Source: Heliocidaris erythrogramma (lineage: Eukaryota > Echinodermata > Echinoidea > Camarodonta > Echinometridae). From it: a DNA stretch of 64,000 nucleotides. The position numbers and the translations under genes were made by a program. The DNA is taken from contig CM046869.1 of the NCBI GenBank assembly GCA_025617745.1, forward strand, positions 19,608,994 to 19,672,993. The letters are read 5' to 3'. The notes under the pieces are model-generated. The model ran no database searches and was not told where the DNA came from. It worked only from the letters and a program-made list of their open reading frames with translations. Of the stretch, positions 23,493 to 36,231 are shown piece by piece. Every line of letters begins with the position of its first letter. Position 1 is the first letter of the stretch.

Positions 23493-26400
23493 GTAAGATT
23501 TCATGTTTCAATTAAGAATGTTAATTCTATGTTTTGTTTTAATCCACTCATTTTTGGCCTATTTTTTAATTAGGATTTGGGTAAAGGCATCACATTCTGA
23601 TGACTGAAGATCTTTTGTGAAAGTTTGTGAGAAGAAGTGGGGGCATTGATAGTAGCCTACATGAGGTTTGGAAATCATTATTTTATAGTTTTAAATCTAC
23701 GTTATTTAGATTAACTTGGATCTAGTTCTAATGATGCCGTTAGAAGATCCTCCCCATATATTGCAATATAAGCAATTTCATAGTATATAGGGTAGGCTAA
23801 GCTAAAACCTTATTCTTGTTACCATGTCAATAGTCTTTTTCCACGATAAATCCGGAATTTTCTATTCCTCCAATCCAATGGCCACACTGGCGCGATGACG
23901 TAATAATGCATTCTCATGTTGCTTTTGTTTATTTATTAATTATGTATGCAGCGCATAATTATGGTTGTACACGCGCTGCGCTTGTGGCACATTTTGCATA
24001 AATAATACACGTACGTACACATGCCACATATACGTTTTAATTTGTCTGTGACCTGTATGCATGTGACACACATTGCGCACCTTAAACCTATACGCGTATA
24101 CGCGCGATATCCCTTTAGTTTTATTTTCATTTTATTTGCGCAGTAAATGCGCGTGCGCGCGCGGCCGGAACATAGGGCTAGGGCCGGAATTGATTAGAGA
24201 CGGTGATGACCCGGCCCGGTATCTTTGACCCTGTCTTTGGCTTTTTCTTTTTTTGCGCCTTGAATCAAACCTTTTTTCGGAAGAATAATTTTGACCTCCA
24301 AGAGGTAAGCGTACCGTAACACGAACACCTCCAATTTTCAAATTGTTATATTATTGTCTGGGAATGGTTTGACTCTGACTCTGAGATGAAGGTCTGAAAT
24401 TGCGATTGCACGTACGTTGCACTTGCAATTGCATATTTGCATGCGCTGTAGTATAGTACCGTATGCGCTATATGGGCCAGCCCGGGGCCGGGGACAGGTG
24501 ACAGGACCGGACACCTAAATAATATTGACTGTCAGTGTCAACTTTGCCATCGGACTTTACGAAATTTATGCATCATGTATTTGTAAGCCTAGATTCAGTG
24601 AAAAGACTTCTATTTGCAAGTCATACTTCTGTCACCTTCTCCGGATATATAATCATCCTGTCTGGGCGGGCTAGTCGTAAATGAGTGAGTATCCACTTCC
24701 CAGATCAGACCCAGCAGTGGCAATGCAGTGAGATCATTTGTCATTGTAATTTGTATTGACTATTGTGTGTATTGATTGTATTGTATTGTATTGACTATTG
24801 TGTGTATTGTATTGTAGTGTATTGTATTGTCTTGTCATTATATTGTGTGTATTGTATTTACTTTACTAAAGTTAACTTAGACAATACAATACGCACAATA
24901 CAATGACAATACAAATACACTAGTTATTGAATTGTATTGTCATTGTATTGTCTAAGTTAACAACTTTTGTATACGTATTGTGTGTAGTGTATTGTATTGT
25001 CTAAGTTAACTTTAGTAAAGTTAACGTGGTTAGACAATACAACACACACAATATAATGACAAGACAATACAATACACTACAATACAATAGTCAATACACA
25101 CAATCAATACAATACAATAAATACAATCAATAATACAATACACACAATACAATAAAATACAATAGGCCTAGGCCTAGTTTAGTTTAATTAGTCTAGCTGT
25201 TTGATGGGGGATAGACTAAAAGCTTCAGTCTCTGTATCGTTTGTTGTTCCGCTGAGACTTCGTCTGGCTACATGTACATCTATGGCTAGTATGGGGAAGG
25301 TTGATAAATGTCAGAAATATTAAAGATTTCCCCATAAGGCATAACACGGTTATTTCTGTCTAGATGGGGGGATTGAATCATTGACCGGATTGCTTTGTTA
25401 CTCATCAAAAATAGATTCAAATAGACTCTAGTCTAAATAGGTCTACAGTGTTTATAATTAATAAAGCCAGGTCTTATGTTGAAACTAAAGGCTATTCTGA
25501 TTTTTAAAGTTGAATTTATTAAAAAATTAAGGCCATCAAAATCACACATTTTCAAGTCAATGTTTTGATGCCCATGACAAATTTTGTTCAACCAAATGAA
25601 CAAGTCATTGGATGTTGAATGGAACTGGACTATGATGGAATTCCATCTGACCTTTTTTTTTATACATCTAACCAGTTTGAACTGGATCTAGAAATCTAGA
25701 TCAATATTAAGTTGGGTAGTAGGATTGGGGGGGGGGGGGGGGGGGGGGTTGTGTGTCCGGACGCTTAAAAGAAATATTAGCCCATCAATTTTGCCGTCAG
25801 ATTTTATGAAAAATATGCATCAGGTAACACTAAAATCAGTGAATATTTGCAATTCACATGATTTTCAACTTATCCTGTGAAAGATTTGTGAAAATTTGCA
25901 TGAAAAGTTGTTCAATTTACTGATTAAAATTTAAAAATGACCTGTCCTAATAATCAATCTGTCCAGACACACAAGTCACAACGTCTGGGTATAACATTAC
26001 TCGGTGACACTTTTTAACAGTTAATATTTGATCTAATTTCAACTTCAAGATTGAATAGATCTAAAATTCAAACATTAGTCGTTAGATCTAGGTATATTAT
26101 TGGATCTAATTGTTAGAGCTTACTGTGGTTTGTCTCTCAGGTGCCATTCACCACTTCAAATGTCCCGTTCAAGAACAGCGTGGCCCCAGCTTCCATGTAC
26201 GGGAATGCTGATGCTGACTCAGATGAGGAGGAGGGAGAAGAGCAGCAAAGCACAACTCCCAATCAGCCACCACCCAGACGTGGCTTTCAGGAGGTCCAGT
26301 TTACCATGGCACAATCTAGCCAAGTTGATGGAGCTCAAGGAACTGGAGAAACAGCAGGAGTTCAAGAAAATGAAGGAAAAGAGGGAAAGGAAAAAACTGA

Positions 26401-29400
26401 AGAATCAGAAGAAACTTCAGGTGAGTAAATTCTGTTGCTCTGCATTAAAAGAGGTGATACAATTAGTTTAGATTAGTTTCTATTATGTGATGACTTCAGA
26501 TAGGATGTCAAGTTTAAAGAGGTCATCTAGTAATTTAAAGGGGGAAAAAACAGCACTGAGTTTATAGGTCACTTAGATCTAATGTAAGTGACTAACATTA
26601 GGGGTCATAATCATATTGTATCAATACTAATTACTATTGACAATAGAAATGATATCTCTTTCATAGGCACCTTTATAATTAATGAGGATGAGTAAGGTTC
26701 TAGATAGGAATAACATCAATGGCACTAAGTTTATATCTACCTTAGATTTTATCAATGCCTAAATTTCCTACATGTAGATACAATACACCCCTGCATAAGA
26801 AGAGGTTATGATGTCATCACCTACATGTATATTAGCTTGAGGCTTGTTATTGCTAATTACAATGAGGTTTACATAGCAGGAGTCAGACCCTGAGATGAAA
26901 TTGATTGAGATCAATGGAACTAAGTTGGTATCTGACTTAGACCTTGCAGGTTCCATAATAATATTACTATTTGTTATTCATAGTTTGACTTGTGTTTCAA
27001 TGTTTCAACGTGGATGAGTGTCTTGCTTGTAAAGACCTTCAATATTTTGAACATCATTTCATATTTCAATATTCTTGATGTGTGTACAGTTTAAAGTTTA
27101 AAGAGGTCATCTAGTAATTTAAAGGGGGAAAAAACAGCACTGAGTTTATAGGTAACTTAGATCTAATGTAAGTGACTAACATTAGGGGTCATAATCATAT
27201 TGTATCAATACTAATTACTATTGACAATAGAAATGATATCTCTTTCATAGGCACCTTTATAATTAATGAGGATGAGTAAGGTTCTAGATAGGAATAACAT
27301 CAATGGCACTAAGTTTATATCTACCTTAGATTTTATCAATGCCTAAATTTCCTACATGTAGATACAATACACCCCTGCATAAGAAGAGGTTATGATGTCA
27401 TCACCTACATGTATATCAGCTTGAGGCTTGTTATTGCTAATTACAATGAGGTCTACATAGCAGGAGTCAGACCCTGAGATGAAATTGATTGAGATCAATG
27501 GAACTAAGTTGGTATCTGACTTAGACCTTGCAGGTTCCATAATAATATTACTATTTGTTATTCATAGTTTGACTTGTGTTTCATTGTTTCAACGTGGATG
27601 AGTGTCTTGCTTGTAAAGACCTTCAATATTTTGAACATCATTTCATATTTCAATATTCTTGATGTGTGTACAGTTTAAAGTTTAAAGAGGTCATCTAGTA
27701 ATTTAAAGGGGGAAAAAACAGCACTGAGTTTATAGGTAACTTAGATCTAATGTAAGTGACTAACATTAGGGGTCATAATCATATTGTATCAATACTAATT
27801 ACTATTGACAATAGAAATGATATCTCTTTCATAGGCACCTTTATAATTAATGAGGATGAGTAAGGTTCTAGATAGGAATAACATCAATGGCACTAAGTTT
27901 ATATCTACCTTAGATTTTATCAATGCCTAAATTTCCTACATGTAGATACAATACACCCCTGCATAAGAAGAGGTTATGATGTCATCACCTACATGTATAT
28001 CAGCTTGAGGCTTGTTATTGCTAATTACAATGAGGTCTACATAGCAGGAGTCAGACCCTGAGATGAAATTGATTGAGATCAATGGAACTAAGTTGGTATC
28101 TGACTTAGACCTTGCAGGTTCCATAATAATATTACTATTTGTTATTCATAGTTTGACTTGTGTTTCATTGTTTCAACGTGGATGAGTGTCTTGCTTGTAA
28201 AGACCTTCAATATTTTGAACATCATTTCATATTTCAATATTCTTGATGTGTGTACAGTTTACATGTAATCCACTCAAGTCCAACTGAATTTTAAAAATGT
28301 CTACTGTATATATACTACTTTATATTCAACTCCAGCTCCAGCTCATCCAGCCAAACTGACAGTGCCAATCACACAGCTGCCTAAGCCTGATGAGTGCAGC
28401 ATCTATGAAGACACTAGAACCAATAACGAAATCATCAAAGAGTTCAGAGAAACTGGTTTGATTGCAGACGTAGTCGGTGAGAACGTCACCCGATATGGCA
28501 TGTCCTACGAAATTCGCATCAACACTGTGCGAGTACGCCCAAAGACAGCCAAAGGTTTCCGTATCCCAAAGCCACCACGCCGACTTCAGACCCTTGGTGT
28601 CAGGCCTCCAGTAGTAGGGATGGAGGAGAAGGAGAAACTGGCTAACATGATCAAGGAGAAGCACGAGAAGGCTGCCCTCAAGCGAGAGGTAAATTCTGAG
28701 TTTGTTGCAATATTGTTGACAGGAATGAAAGAAAATTTGGGTATATCTTCTTTCCATTTCAACATGTTACTTGTTTCTTTTCCATTGCTTTTCCAGTGGC
28801 TTTTATCCCAACATTGAAAATCAGTGCAACGGACTAATCCATGAATTAAATCCCTTTATGTCTAAGATTCAAGTTCAGGATTTTCTGTATAATTTTTTCA
28901 ATGGAATGAAATTGAAGAATGGAGGGGACAGTGTATACTGAAAAAGTTATTGGTACAAAAACTTCAAATGAATGACATGATGAATGATTTATTCTAACCA
29001 CATTTTCAACTAAAAATATCTTGTATCCTATGGAATAGGCATGTAATAAATCAAAGCATTGTTTTATTAATCTCAGGAGATAAAAGCATCTCAACTACAG
29101 AAGATGAAGGAGAAGGATGAGAAGCAGCAGAAGGCTGTCGAGTTTGTCAATGCAGCCAATGACCAGAAGAAGCGGGAAACTGCCGAAAAGATGGCCATCA
29201 AGGCTGAAAGGGTCAAGAGCGCACGTCTTAGCCATCTCCAAGACCGCCAGCGCAAGGTCGAGCAGAAGGCCCAGAAACAACAGAAGGCTGTGGAGTTTGT
29301 TGTTATCGCAGACGAGCAGAAGAGGAAGGAGGCTGCAGAGACAATCGCCTGCAAGGCTGAGCGGGTGAAAAGTGCCCGACTGTGCTCAGATGAGAAGCGC

Positions 29401-30263
29401 CAGGCTAAAGCAGCAGCCGAGAGAAGGCATCGAGAGAGAGTTCGCCGACGCTTTGATTGTGTAAGTTTGAAATTACATCTTGGGCTATTGAAAACACATT
29501 ATATCAGCTAATGTTTCTGTCAATTGGTAGATAATCTGTTCTATCTTGAGTTGTCATTTGTGGTTAATCATTAGATTTCAATATCATATCAAGTGCTATT
29601 AGTGCTATTTTTCTGCAGAAGCCTTCTACGGTATTAGAACATGTCACAGTAATAGCAATGTAGTGTGACCCCCTTCTGTAAATTAACACAAAAAATTGTT
29701 TTACTTGAAATCCAATATGTCAAGATTGTAGAGAACTTAGAACATCATAAAATGAATAAACTGATTTAAAGGGTGACCTGGAATAATAAACTTCCCCTTT
29801 CATTTCCATTTCCCAACTTGATGGATACAAATTTCATCTGTTTTGTCTTTTAGGAACTTTGCAAATAACATGGCAAATGTTATGTAGTATGGTAAATTTA
29901 TTGAGCTTATATACATGTATGTAATCAAGCTTTTAACATATTCTTAGGGGAAATGAAAGGTCAAATCACTGTCATAATTGATGAACTCATTGAATAACAG
30001 GTGGGTGTAAAATACATGTATGATGATCCTTCCATTTACAGCAGGAGTGTCCAGACGTAGAATACGATAAAATCAGCACTTACGATGGCAGCAGCACTAG
30101 CAGTAGCAGAAGTGGTAGTGCTTGCAGCGGCACTGGCAGTGTCGTCAGCAAGGACAGCTCTCCGCTCTATTACAAGACCACCGATTATCTCATGCCCGTT
30201 GAGCAAAACGAGAACGATGATGATTTTTTCGATAGGCCTATTGGAATGGGAGAAGACAACTAA
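23337..30263 (+). CDS. Stathmin-domain-containing protein 1 (STMND1)-like, five exons, 464 residues
   Basis: Joined exons: 23337-23492, 26141-26420, 28336-28688, 29077-29460, 30042-30263 (1395 nt), all GT-AG and in frame. The N-terminus MGCFPKNN fits myristoylation on Gly2 and palmitoylation on Cys3, followed by a basic cluster (about 27-38), suggesting membrane attachment. Residues 53-145 are acidic and probably disordered. Residues about 176-232 contain NEIIKEFRETGLI, YGMSYEIRI and PKPPRRLQTL; this segment and the MGC start resemble vertebrate STMND1, by family memory. A long Lys/Glu-rich helix follows (240-385), as in stathmin domains that bind tubulin. It holds two 51-residue repeats (from 279 and 330), each with KQQKAVEFV and KAERVKSARL. 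The C-terminus is Ser-rich then acidic. Tubulin binding is inference. Confidence 0.75.
24755..25165. repeat. Long palindrome of TATTG repeats, STMND1-like intron 1
   Basis: (ATTGT)n sequence in alternating orientation. The left arm (about 24755-24960) matches the inverted right arm (about 24965-25150), including TAGTGTATTGTATTGTCTTG and the palindromic TTTACTAAAG/GTTAACTTAG segments. It could extrude a hairpin with arms near 190 bp. Confidence 0.8.
25749..25975. mobile_element. Probable MITE with TTGTGTGTCC ends, STMND1-like intron 1
   Basis: GTGTGTCCGGAC (25751-25762) faces GTCCAGACACAC (25961-25972), about 225 bp apart. It is preceded directly by a run of more than 20 G (25727-25748). No coding capacity; family unknown. 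Confidence 0.5.
26141..26420 (+). CDS. STMND1-like exon 2: acidic linker
   Basis: Acceptor TTTGTCTCTCAG, donor GTGAGT. In the frame that joins both neighbours it encodes VPFTTSNVPFKNSV, then DADSDEEEGEEQQ, a proline-rich patch and a Glu/Gly/Thr-rich end. An overlapping +1 frame is also open and reads as a Lys/Glu coiled coil, but it does not join the flanking exons in phase. Confidence 0.65.
26513..28264. repeat. Three tandem copies of a 584-bp unit, STMND1-like intron 2
   Basis: The landmark GGTCATCTAGTAATTTAAAG recurs at 26521, 27105 and 27689, exactly 584 bp apart. Copies 2 and 3 share substitutions not in copy 1, so the last duplication is the most recent. A 62-codon frame is open on the - strand of each copy, but nothing else suggests coding. 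Confidence 0.95.
28336..28688 (+). CDS. STMND1-like exon 3: conserved core
   Basis: Encodes the conserved region with NEIIKEFRETGLI and YGMSYEIRINTV, then the start of the helix (EEKEKLANMIKEKHEKAALK). Tandem acceptors CAG|CTCCAG|CTC both keep frame; the second would remove two residues. Donor is GAG|GTAAAT. Confidence 0.85.
28689..29076. other. STMND1-like intron 3
   Basis: AT-rich, nothing recognised. Confidence 0.6.
29077..29460 (+). CDS. STMND1-like exon 4: duplicated coiled coil
   Basis: Acceptor TTAATCTCAG, donor GTAAGT, 128 codons. Contains two copies of a 153-nt unit beginning at 29122 and 29275, then a basic end (AERRHRERVRRRF). Heptad-rich Lys/Glu/Ala composition throughout. Confidence 0.85.
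29461..30041. other. STMND1-like intron 4
   Basis: AT-rich, nothing recognised. Confidence 0.6.
30042..30263 (+). CDS. STMND1-like exon 5: C-terminus
   Basis: Acceptor TCCATTTACAG followed by CAG (a NAGNAG site; Gln392 optional). Encodes a Ser/Gly-rich stretch with SSTSSSRSGS, then YYKTTDYLMP and acidic DDDFFDRPIGMGEDN, with TAA at 30261-30263. No clear AATAAA was found in the next few hundred bases. Confidence 0.75.
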   Translation, partial: QECPDVEYDKISTYDGSSTSSSRSGSACSGTGSVVSKDSSPLYYKTTDYLMPVEQNENDDDFFDRPIGMGEDN

Positions 30264-30486
30264 ACTTCTCCAAAAAATTCTCAAAATATTTTTGTATCAT
30301 TAGTGTTATCATGAATTTCTAGGATGACACAAGACTTATGATATGTAGTATTTATGTAGTATTTATCCCAAAATGGTATTTACAGGTGTTTTACAAACAA
30401 TTCTGCATTCAAAAGTAGGTTACAAGGCAAGGCTTATAGGTTTGTTTGCAGAAAGGGAGAAAGAAAGGCATCATGGTAGGTACATG

Positions 30487-31150
30487 CATCTGTATTTTAA
30501 CAAGCTGCAGTGTATTGCAATGTCCCATAACTACCCATATGTGCAGTAACATCTGTATTGCGACCAGACATATTTCAGTGCCCTACAACTACTCGTTGCG
30601 CTGTAATATCTGTATTGTGATGAGCTGGTGTATTGCATCGTCCAACAAATACTCTGTGAGCAGCAATGTTACAAATGTATTTCATTGTTCAGCCACTATC
30701 GTCTGTGCAACCCAATCTGTAATGTGAGAAGGCGAGTGTATTTCATTGTGCCACTACCAAACTGTGTAGCAACATCTGTATTGTGACGAGCTAGTGTATT
30801 TCATTGTCCCACTACTAACTACTATGCAGCAATATCTGTATCGTGACAAACTGTTGTACTTCATTGTCAAACAACAGTCTTCCTTTCAGCAACATGTTTA
30901 TTGTGACAAGCAGTGATTATCCCACAACATAACACTGTGATGACAACCTAGTGTATTTCATTGTCCAACAACTGTTCTGTGCGCAGCAAATGTGTATTGT
31001 GGCAAGCTTAGTGTATTGCATTGTCCACCTGCTGTCTGCTATCCAACATCTGTGGTGTCACAAGTTGTATGTTGCCCCACTGCTAATCTCTGCTAACTAT
31101 CTGTGTGCGGCAACATCTGTATCGTAACAAACTATTGTCCAACGTCCTAT
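30487..31150. repeat. Degenerate minisatellite, about 65-bp unit
   Basis: Around ten diverged copies, with recurring CAACATCTGTATTGTGAC, AGCTAGTGTATTTCATTGTC and a variable CAACAACT part. Starts shortly after the end of the STMND1-like gene. Confidence 0.8.
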
Positions 31151-31499
31151 CTCGGCAGCAAAATCAGCAAACCATGCCACACATAACTAGAGTTGCAGTG
31201 CCGTGGGAGTTCCTGACCAAGTGTATATTTGATTCCTCACCTGATCTATTATATTCAACTTTATTTTTTTTCTGTTGATGAAGTTTGGCATTCAAGTAGT
31301 CAAAAAATGCCTTTTTAAAAATTGGCCTTGGCCTATATACTCTCTTAACTGACTTTTCATTCCCCTTCAACTTGGAATGGCTGGGAATGGCTGGGAATGC
31401 AAACTAATGTTAATGATGATAATAACCATTTTTTTTTTAAATACTGGTTCATTGAAATGCCATCATACCAATCCAAACTCGTGTATAAAACAGATGATC

Positions 31500-32830
31500 A
31501 TTACTTTTGGACTATAGGCAAAAATTGTTTCAGGTTTGTAAAAATGGAAAAACAGTACCACATGTTCTTCTGTTTTGTGCACAATTTCAAGTCAGAAATA
31601 ATTTAAATTCTAAAGAATGTATCAGAAATAGCTGTAGTATGACTCAGAACAAATATCTGACTAAATCTAGAAAGTTAATTCAATTTTGTTTTAAAGGGAA
31701 ATAACATCAGATCTACTTGTGGTTTGTGCACAATATCTTCAATTGCCAAAGTTATTTCAAAGTTTCACAGAATATATCAGAACTAGCAGGCGTATGAAGC
31801 TTGGATGGATGACACTTCCCAACTGAAAACTAAGAAACAATGTCTAACCAAATTTACAAAGTTATTTTGGATTTTTTATTTAAATGGGGAAAAAGAACAA
31901 TGTGTACTTGTACTTGCACAATTTCATCAGTCATCACGGATAATCAAAAGTTCACAGAAGGTATCAGAAATTAGCAGATGCAAAGTCTGATGGACACTTC
32001 TAAACTGACAAATTAGGGGTGGGATCTTTTTTAAATAGTAATAACAAAGTAACAATCTAACCAAATTCAAAAAGTTTTTTCAAGTTGTCTTGTTTGAAGG
32101 CTCTAACTGGTTGTATGATCGGTGAAGTTAAAGTTGCAGGGCATTGTGCACCCTTTGATTACAGTTGGTTAGGAATTGGGATGGGTGTTGTGGAGAGGTG
32201 CCCAGTTCCTTGTCAAGAGGTGTACAGCTGTGTCCTGCAGTTGCAAATTTGATGTTTGTCCAACTGGATCAGGATATTTTTAGAATTATATATGGTAAAC
32301 TTTTTATCAACTGCACTGGTTAATTGAAATTATCTAACCATATATGTAAATCAAACTCTTTTACTTAAATGAAACAACTTTTGGACTATATAAGCTTACA
32401 AATACTTCAAATAATTTTTATTTAAAAAAAAGAAGAAAAAAATGGGAGAAATAGATAAAAATATTAGGAACAGTAGTATCATATGCACTTGTCTGAAAGT
32501 GCGTGCAATTTGATCAGCCATCAAATTTGATTTGAAGTTTTACATAATGTATCAGAAATGGCAAAGATAAAGGCTGGTGGACACCTAATTTACAACCGAG
32601 AGCCAAGGGTATGACCACGTTGATAAGTGAATACTTCATCTTGTTTAGAGGCTCTAACTGGTTGTATAAATTGTGAAGTCAAAGTTGCAGGGCATTGTGC
32701 ACCCTTTGATTACAGTTGGTTAGGAATTGGGGTGGGTGTGGCGTAGAGGTGCTCGATTCCTAACAGACTAATTGTTTTTCTGGTGTACAGCTGTGTCCTG
32801 CAATTGTGACTTTGCAATTTGTCAAACTAG
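31500..32830. repeat. Degenerate tandem repeats including a 550-bp duplication
   Basis: TTAAAGTTGCAGGGCATTGT and CCTTTGATTACAGTTGGTTA at 32130-32175 recur at 32680-32725 with the flanks also matching, about 550 bp apart. A shorter degenerate unit with TATCAGAAAT and GATGGACACTT recurs between 31600 and 32590. Confidence 0.75.
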
Positions 32831-33880
32831 TCAGAATATTGATCAGGATGATTTGATTTTATTAACAAGTATCAGCTGACCAATAATTTAGTTTTATTCT
32901 TGTAGTTGAAATTGCAATATATCATCCTTGTTGATCAAACAAAACTAGCCAGAGTTGAAACAAAAGTGAGATTTTGCACTGAAATCTATTACTAACAAGT
33001 ATCTAAGAATTAAGTCATACAAAGAACCAAAGGGAATAAATTGTTTTAATAATATAGGCTCTCTCCGTTTTGGCAAGTCACAAATTTCAGAATAAAAATT
33101 AAAGCAGCTGCACTTATCTTATGCTAAGCAACCAAATTTTCTTAAAGGAAACTAATTTACGAACACAAAAAAAGCACTCAGAATACAACAACCTTGCCTC
33201 GGTTGTCTTTCTAAATATTTCTATTAACTCTAAAAGAGCATTTTCAATGTCAACCTGCAAACTGGATTTTGTTATTTGTTTAGTTTCATGATTTTTAAGG
33301 AGATGCTTTCTCAGTTGAATTTACTTCAAATTAAAATTCCCAAAATACATTTTGGACTTGAACCTCAGGAGTTTATTCACATCATAAAACAAATGAAGCA
33401 TACAAAACAACTTTGTTAGATTTTGGTTAGTTTCAAATGAATAAGGCATGAAATGAAATGCATCATTAGCAGGTATATCATAAAAGTAAATTTTGCCAAA
33501 AATAAATCAAGGCAAATATGTCAGTTTAGTAAATAAAAGACTTTCTCAGTTGAATGTAGAGGTCAAAAAAGTTTTCAATATTCACTATCACAATGTGTCC
33601 ATGCATTACTCACATAGGAAGCTTAAAAGATAAGACAAGTTTAGCTAAATTTTTATCCGGTCAAAATTACTAGCAATGACCTTTGACAGAAGCAAACAGT
33701 GTGAAATAACAATTTTTTTTTTTTTTGGGGGGGGGGAGTGGAAATAGAGATAAATAAGAACAGAAAAGGAAAAGAGTTATACATGAAATGAAAAGGAAAA
33801 AGTGAAGTCAAAGTTACAGGCAATATTCTTTTGACAGAAACAAATGAATCGAAATAGCAAAATTCTTGCACTACTGAAAT
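32830..33880. other. AT-rich, no gene recognised
   Basis: No supported exon. A T/G homopolymer tract is at 33712-33735. Confidence 0.5.
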
Positions 33881-35320
33881 AAGGTTTAGATGGGCTTTTA
33901 GGGGTTCAATAAGCGATGTGTATGCTCTTTATATTGATGAATGCAGTGTTATGTTTGCCATTAATTCACAAAGGTATGCAGTGCAAAATGAGGAATCATT
34001 GGAAACAGTTGCTACTCAACAAAAAGTAATGGAAAATTGTAAGAACCTGTTTTTAATCTGAAAATAAGAGAAAAATCTGTAAAATGAAAATTAAAAAAGT
34101 TGAGATTAATGAACAAAACTTTAAGAGAAATGCAAGTGGAGCAGAACAAAGAAAAAGAAAAAGTGAAAGCTTTAGAGCTTGTCAACACAACCAAAAGTAT
34201 GTAGTCTTTTAATTTTGGATGTTCCCAATGTAATATTTGTTTCTTTTAGCTTATTTACCAAATAACAGATTATGAGAGGGAATTATTTCTTTTGTTTTCA
34301 TTCAAATTTTAGGTGTGCATTAGAGGTTCAATATGTGACATGCATCGGCATCTATTAATGAATACAGTGTTAAGTTAGGCACTAATTTATTAAAATATGC
34401 AATATTGCTAGCAAGGAATAATAGAATCAGTAACTACAGAAAAAACAAAACAAAAATACAAAGCGAAAAGCAATAAGCAATTGTAACCATAATAACAGGA
34501 ATACAGTTTAGACAAGCTCGTAGAAACAAAAGTTTTTTTTTTTTCAAAAAGTCTGAATATTATATTCAACTGGAGGTAAATTAACAGCTGAAGTTATTAG
34601 AGATTGAAATGAATGGAAAAAATATACTAAAGTAAAAAAATGGAGGTTTGGCATATAATAATAATTATCTACAAGTATTAAATGCAGTGTTAAGTTAGCT
34701 ATTGATTTACAAGCAAGTGCAACACACAAATGAATAATCATGACTGCAGTTACTACAGAACAAATAGTGACTGTGATAAAACAAAAGGAAAGAAAGATAG
34801 ATGGAAGATTTAAGAACATGGAGACAAAATAAATTGAGAATACAAACCAAAAAGCAGAAATTTTGTTAACATAACAATTTAAAGAGAAATACAGGTAAAC
34901 AGGACAGAGGAAGAAATAGAGAAAGGGATAGCTAATGCTGATCCAAATAAATCAACAATCACAATCTAGAGACTGAAAAGAGTGGAAATATTAAGCTCAA
35001 ATGGAGGTTATAAATGTTATGTTACACTGTCTGAAGTATTATTGAATGCAGTGTTAAATTAGCAGTCAAATAGAGAATCAGTCAAATACAAAGAGAAATC
35101 AGAAATACAAGAAGAGATAATTAGATGGAGCAGCATATAGAATGAGAGAAAGTGTTGAAAAATGCAATCATAATACATTAAAGCAGAAATAAATCACCAA
35201 CTGCAGTTCTTACAGACAATATTCAGAGGAAAATAATATGCCCAAGTGAATTATTGGAGGTTCAAGATAATGATAATCTATCTATAATTATTATTGAATC
35301 TAGTCTTAACTAAGCCATTT
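33880..35320. repeat. Degenerate tandem array, about 350-bp unit
   Basis: Recurring blocks of the form AGGTTCAATA...GAATGCAGTGTTAAGTTAG...ACTACAGA at about 33900, 34322, 34640, 35000 and 35255. Heavily diverged and interrupted by indels. Confidence 0.65.
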
Positions 35321-36231
35321 ACTTAGCCTTTTAGGCCATAAGAAACAGCTATTGGAGACTTAGCAAAATAAAGAAGGAGAAGGAAGTGCAAATTAATTAT
35401 TGCAGATTTGACACGTGACTATACTCTATTTACGTCAACCTGCACTATTTAGTGTGGACCTAGCTAATACAGTATTACATTATCCAGATCCTTAGCTGTT
35501 AGAAAGGAAAGAAATAAATAAAAAGAAGTTAACAAAGAATACCAAGGATTAAAAATCCCCCAAAAGTAAAGTATAGAATTTCAGCTGTCTGAGAGAGGAG
35601 GAGGTAATAGATACAGTACCTAAGATAGCAGTAGAATCAAGGGTTAAAAAAATATTAAAACTAACAAGCAAATGAACAAAATAGACAGGAGGTGACAAAA
35701 TAGAATGTGACAACAACTAGAAAAAATGGTTTGCAACAAAAAAAAATTGAAGTGGTATTAACAGTGTCATTGTAAGAAAAAAAAATGCAATAAATTTTAA
35801 CAGGCAAGCAAGCAGAAAAAGGTTATTAGCTACAACAACAACAAAATGAAGTGGTGATAACAGTATCATTTAAGAACACAGGTTGTAATAAGTTTTAACA
35901 AGCATGCAACCAAGCAAAGAAAAAATTATTAGTAACCAAAACAACAGTGAAGTTGTAACAGTATAATTGTAGGAACACATTTTGCAATCAGTTTTGACAA
36001 GCAAGCAAGAAAAGGAAAAGTTATTAGTAACCAAAACAACAGTGAAGTTGTAACAGTATAATTGTAGGAACACATTTTGCAATCAGTTTTGACAAGCAAG
36101 CAAGAAAAGGAAAAGTTATTAGTAACCAAAGCATAAAAAAAACAAGTTGCAATAAGTTTAACAACAAAGAAAGCAAAGAAAAATTTATCATCATCCAAAA
36201 GAATATTGCAGTGGCAACAACAGTATTGGTT

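Noticed and set aside
26100..26471. Lys/Glu-rich 123-codon frame overlapping STMND1-like exon 2
   Set aside because: Not in phase with either neighbouring exon at the best splice sites; kept only as a note about a dual open frame.
26768..28124. 62-codon open frame on the - strand repeated three times at 584-bp spacing
   Set aside because: It is conserved only because the whole 584-bp unit is a recent tandem duplication; no splice context, codon bias or family likeness.
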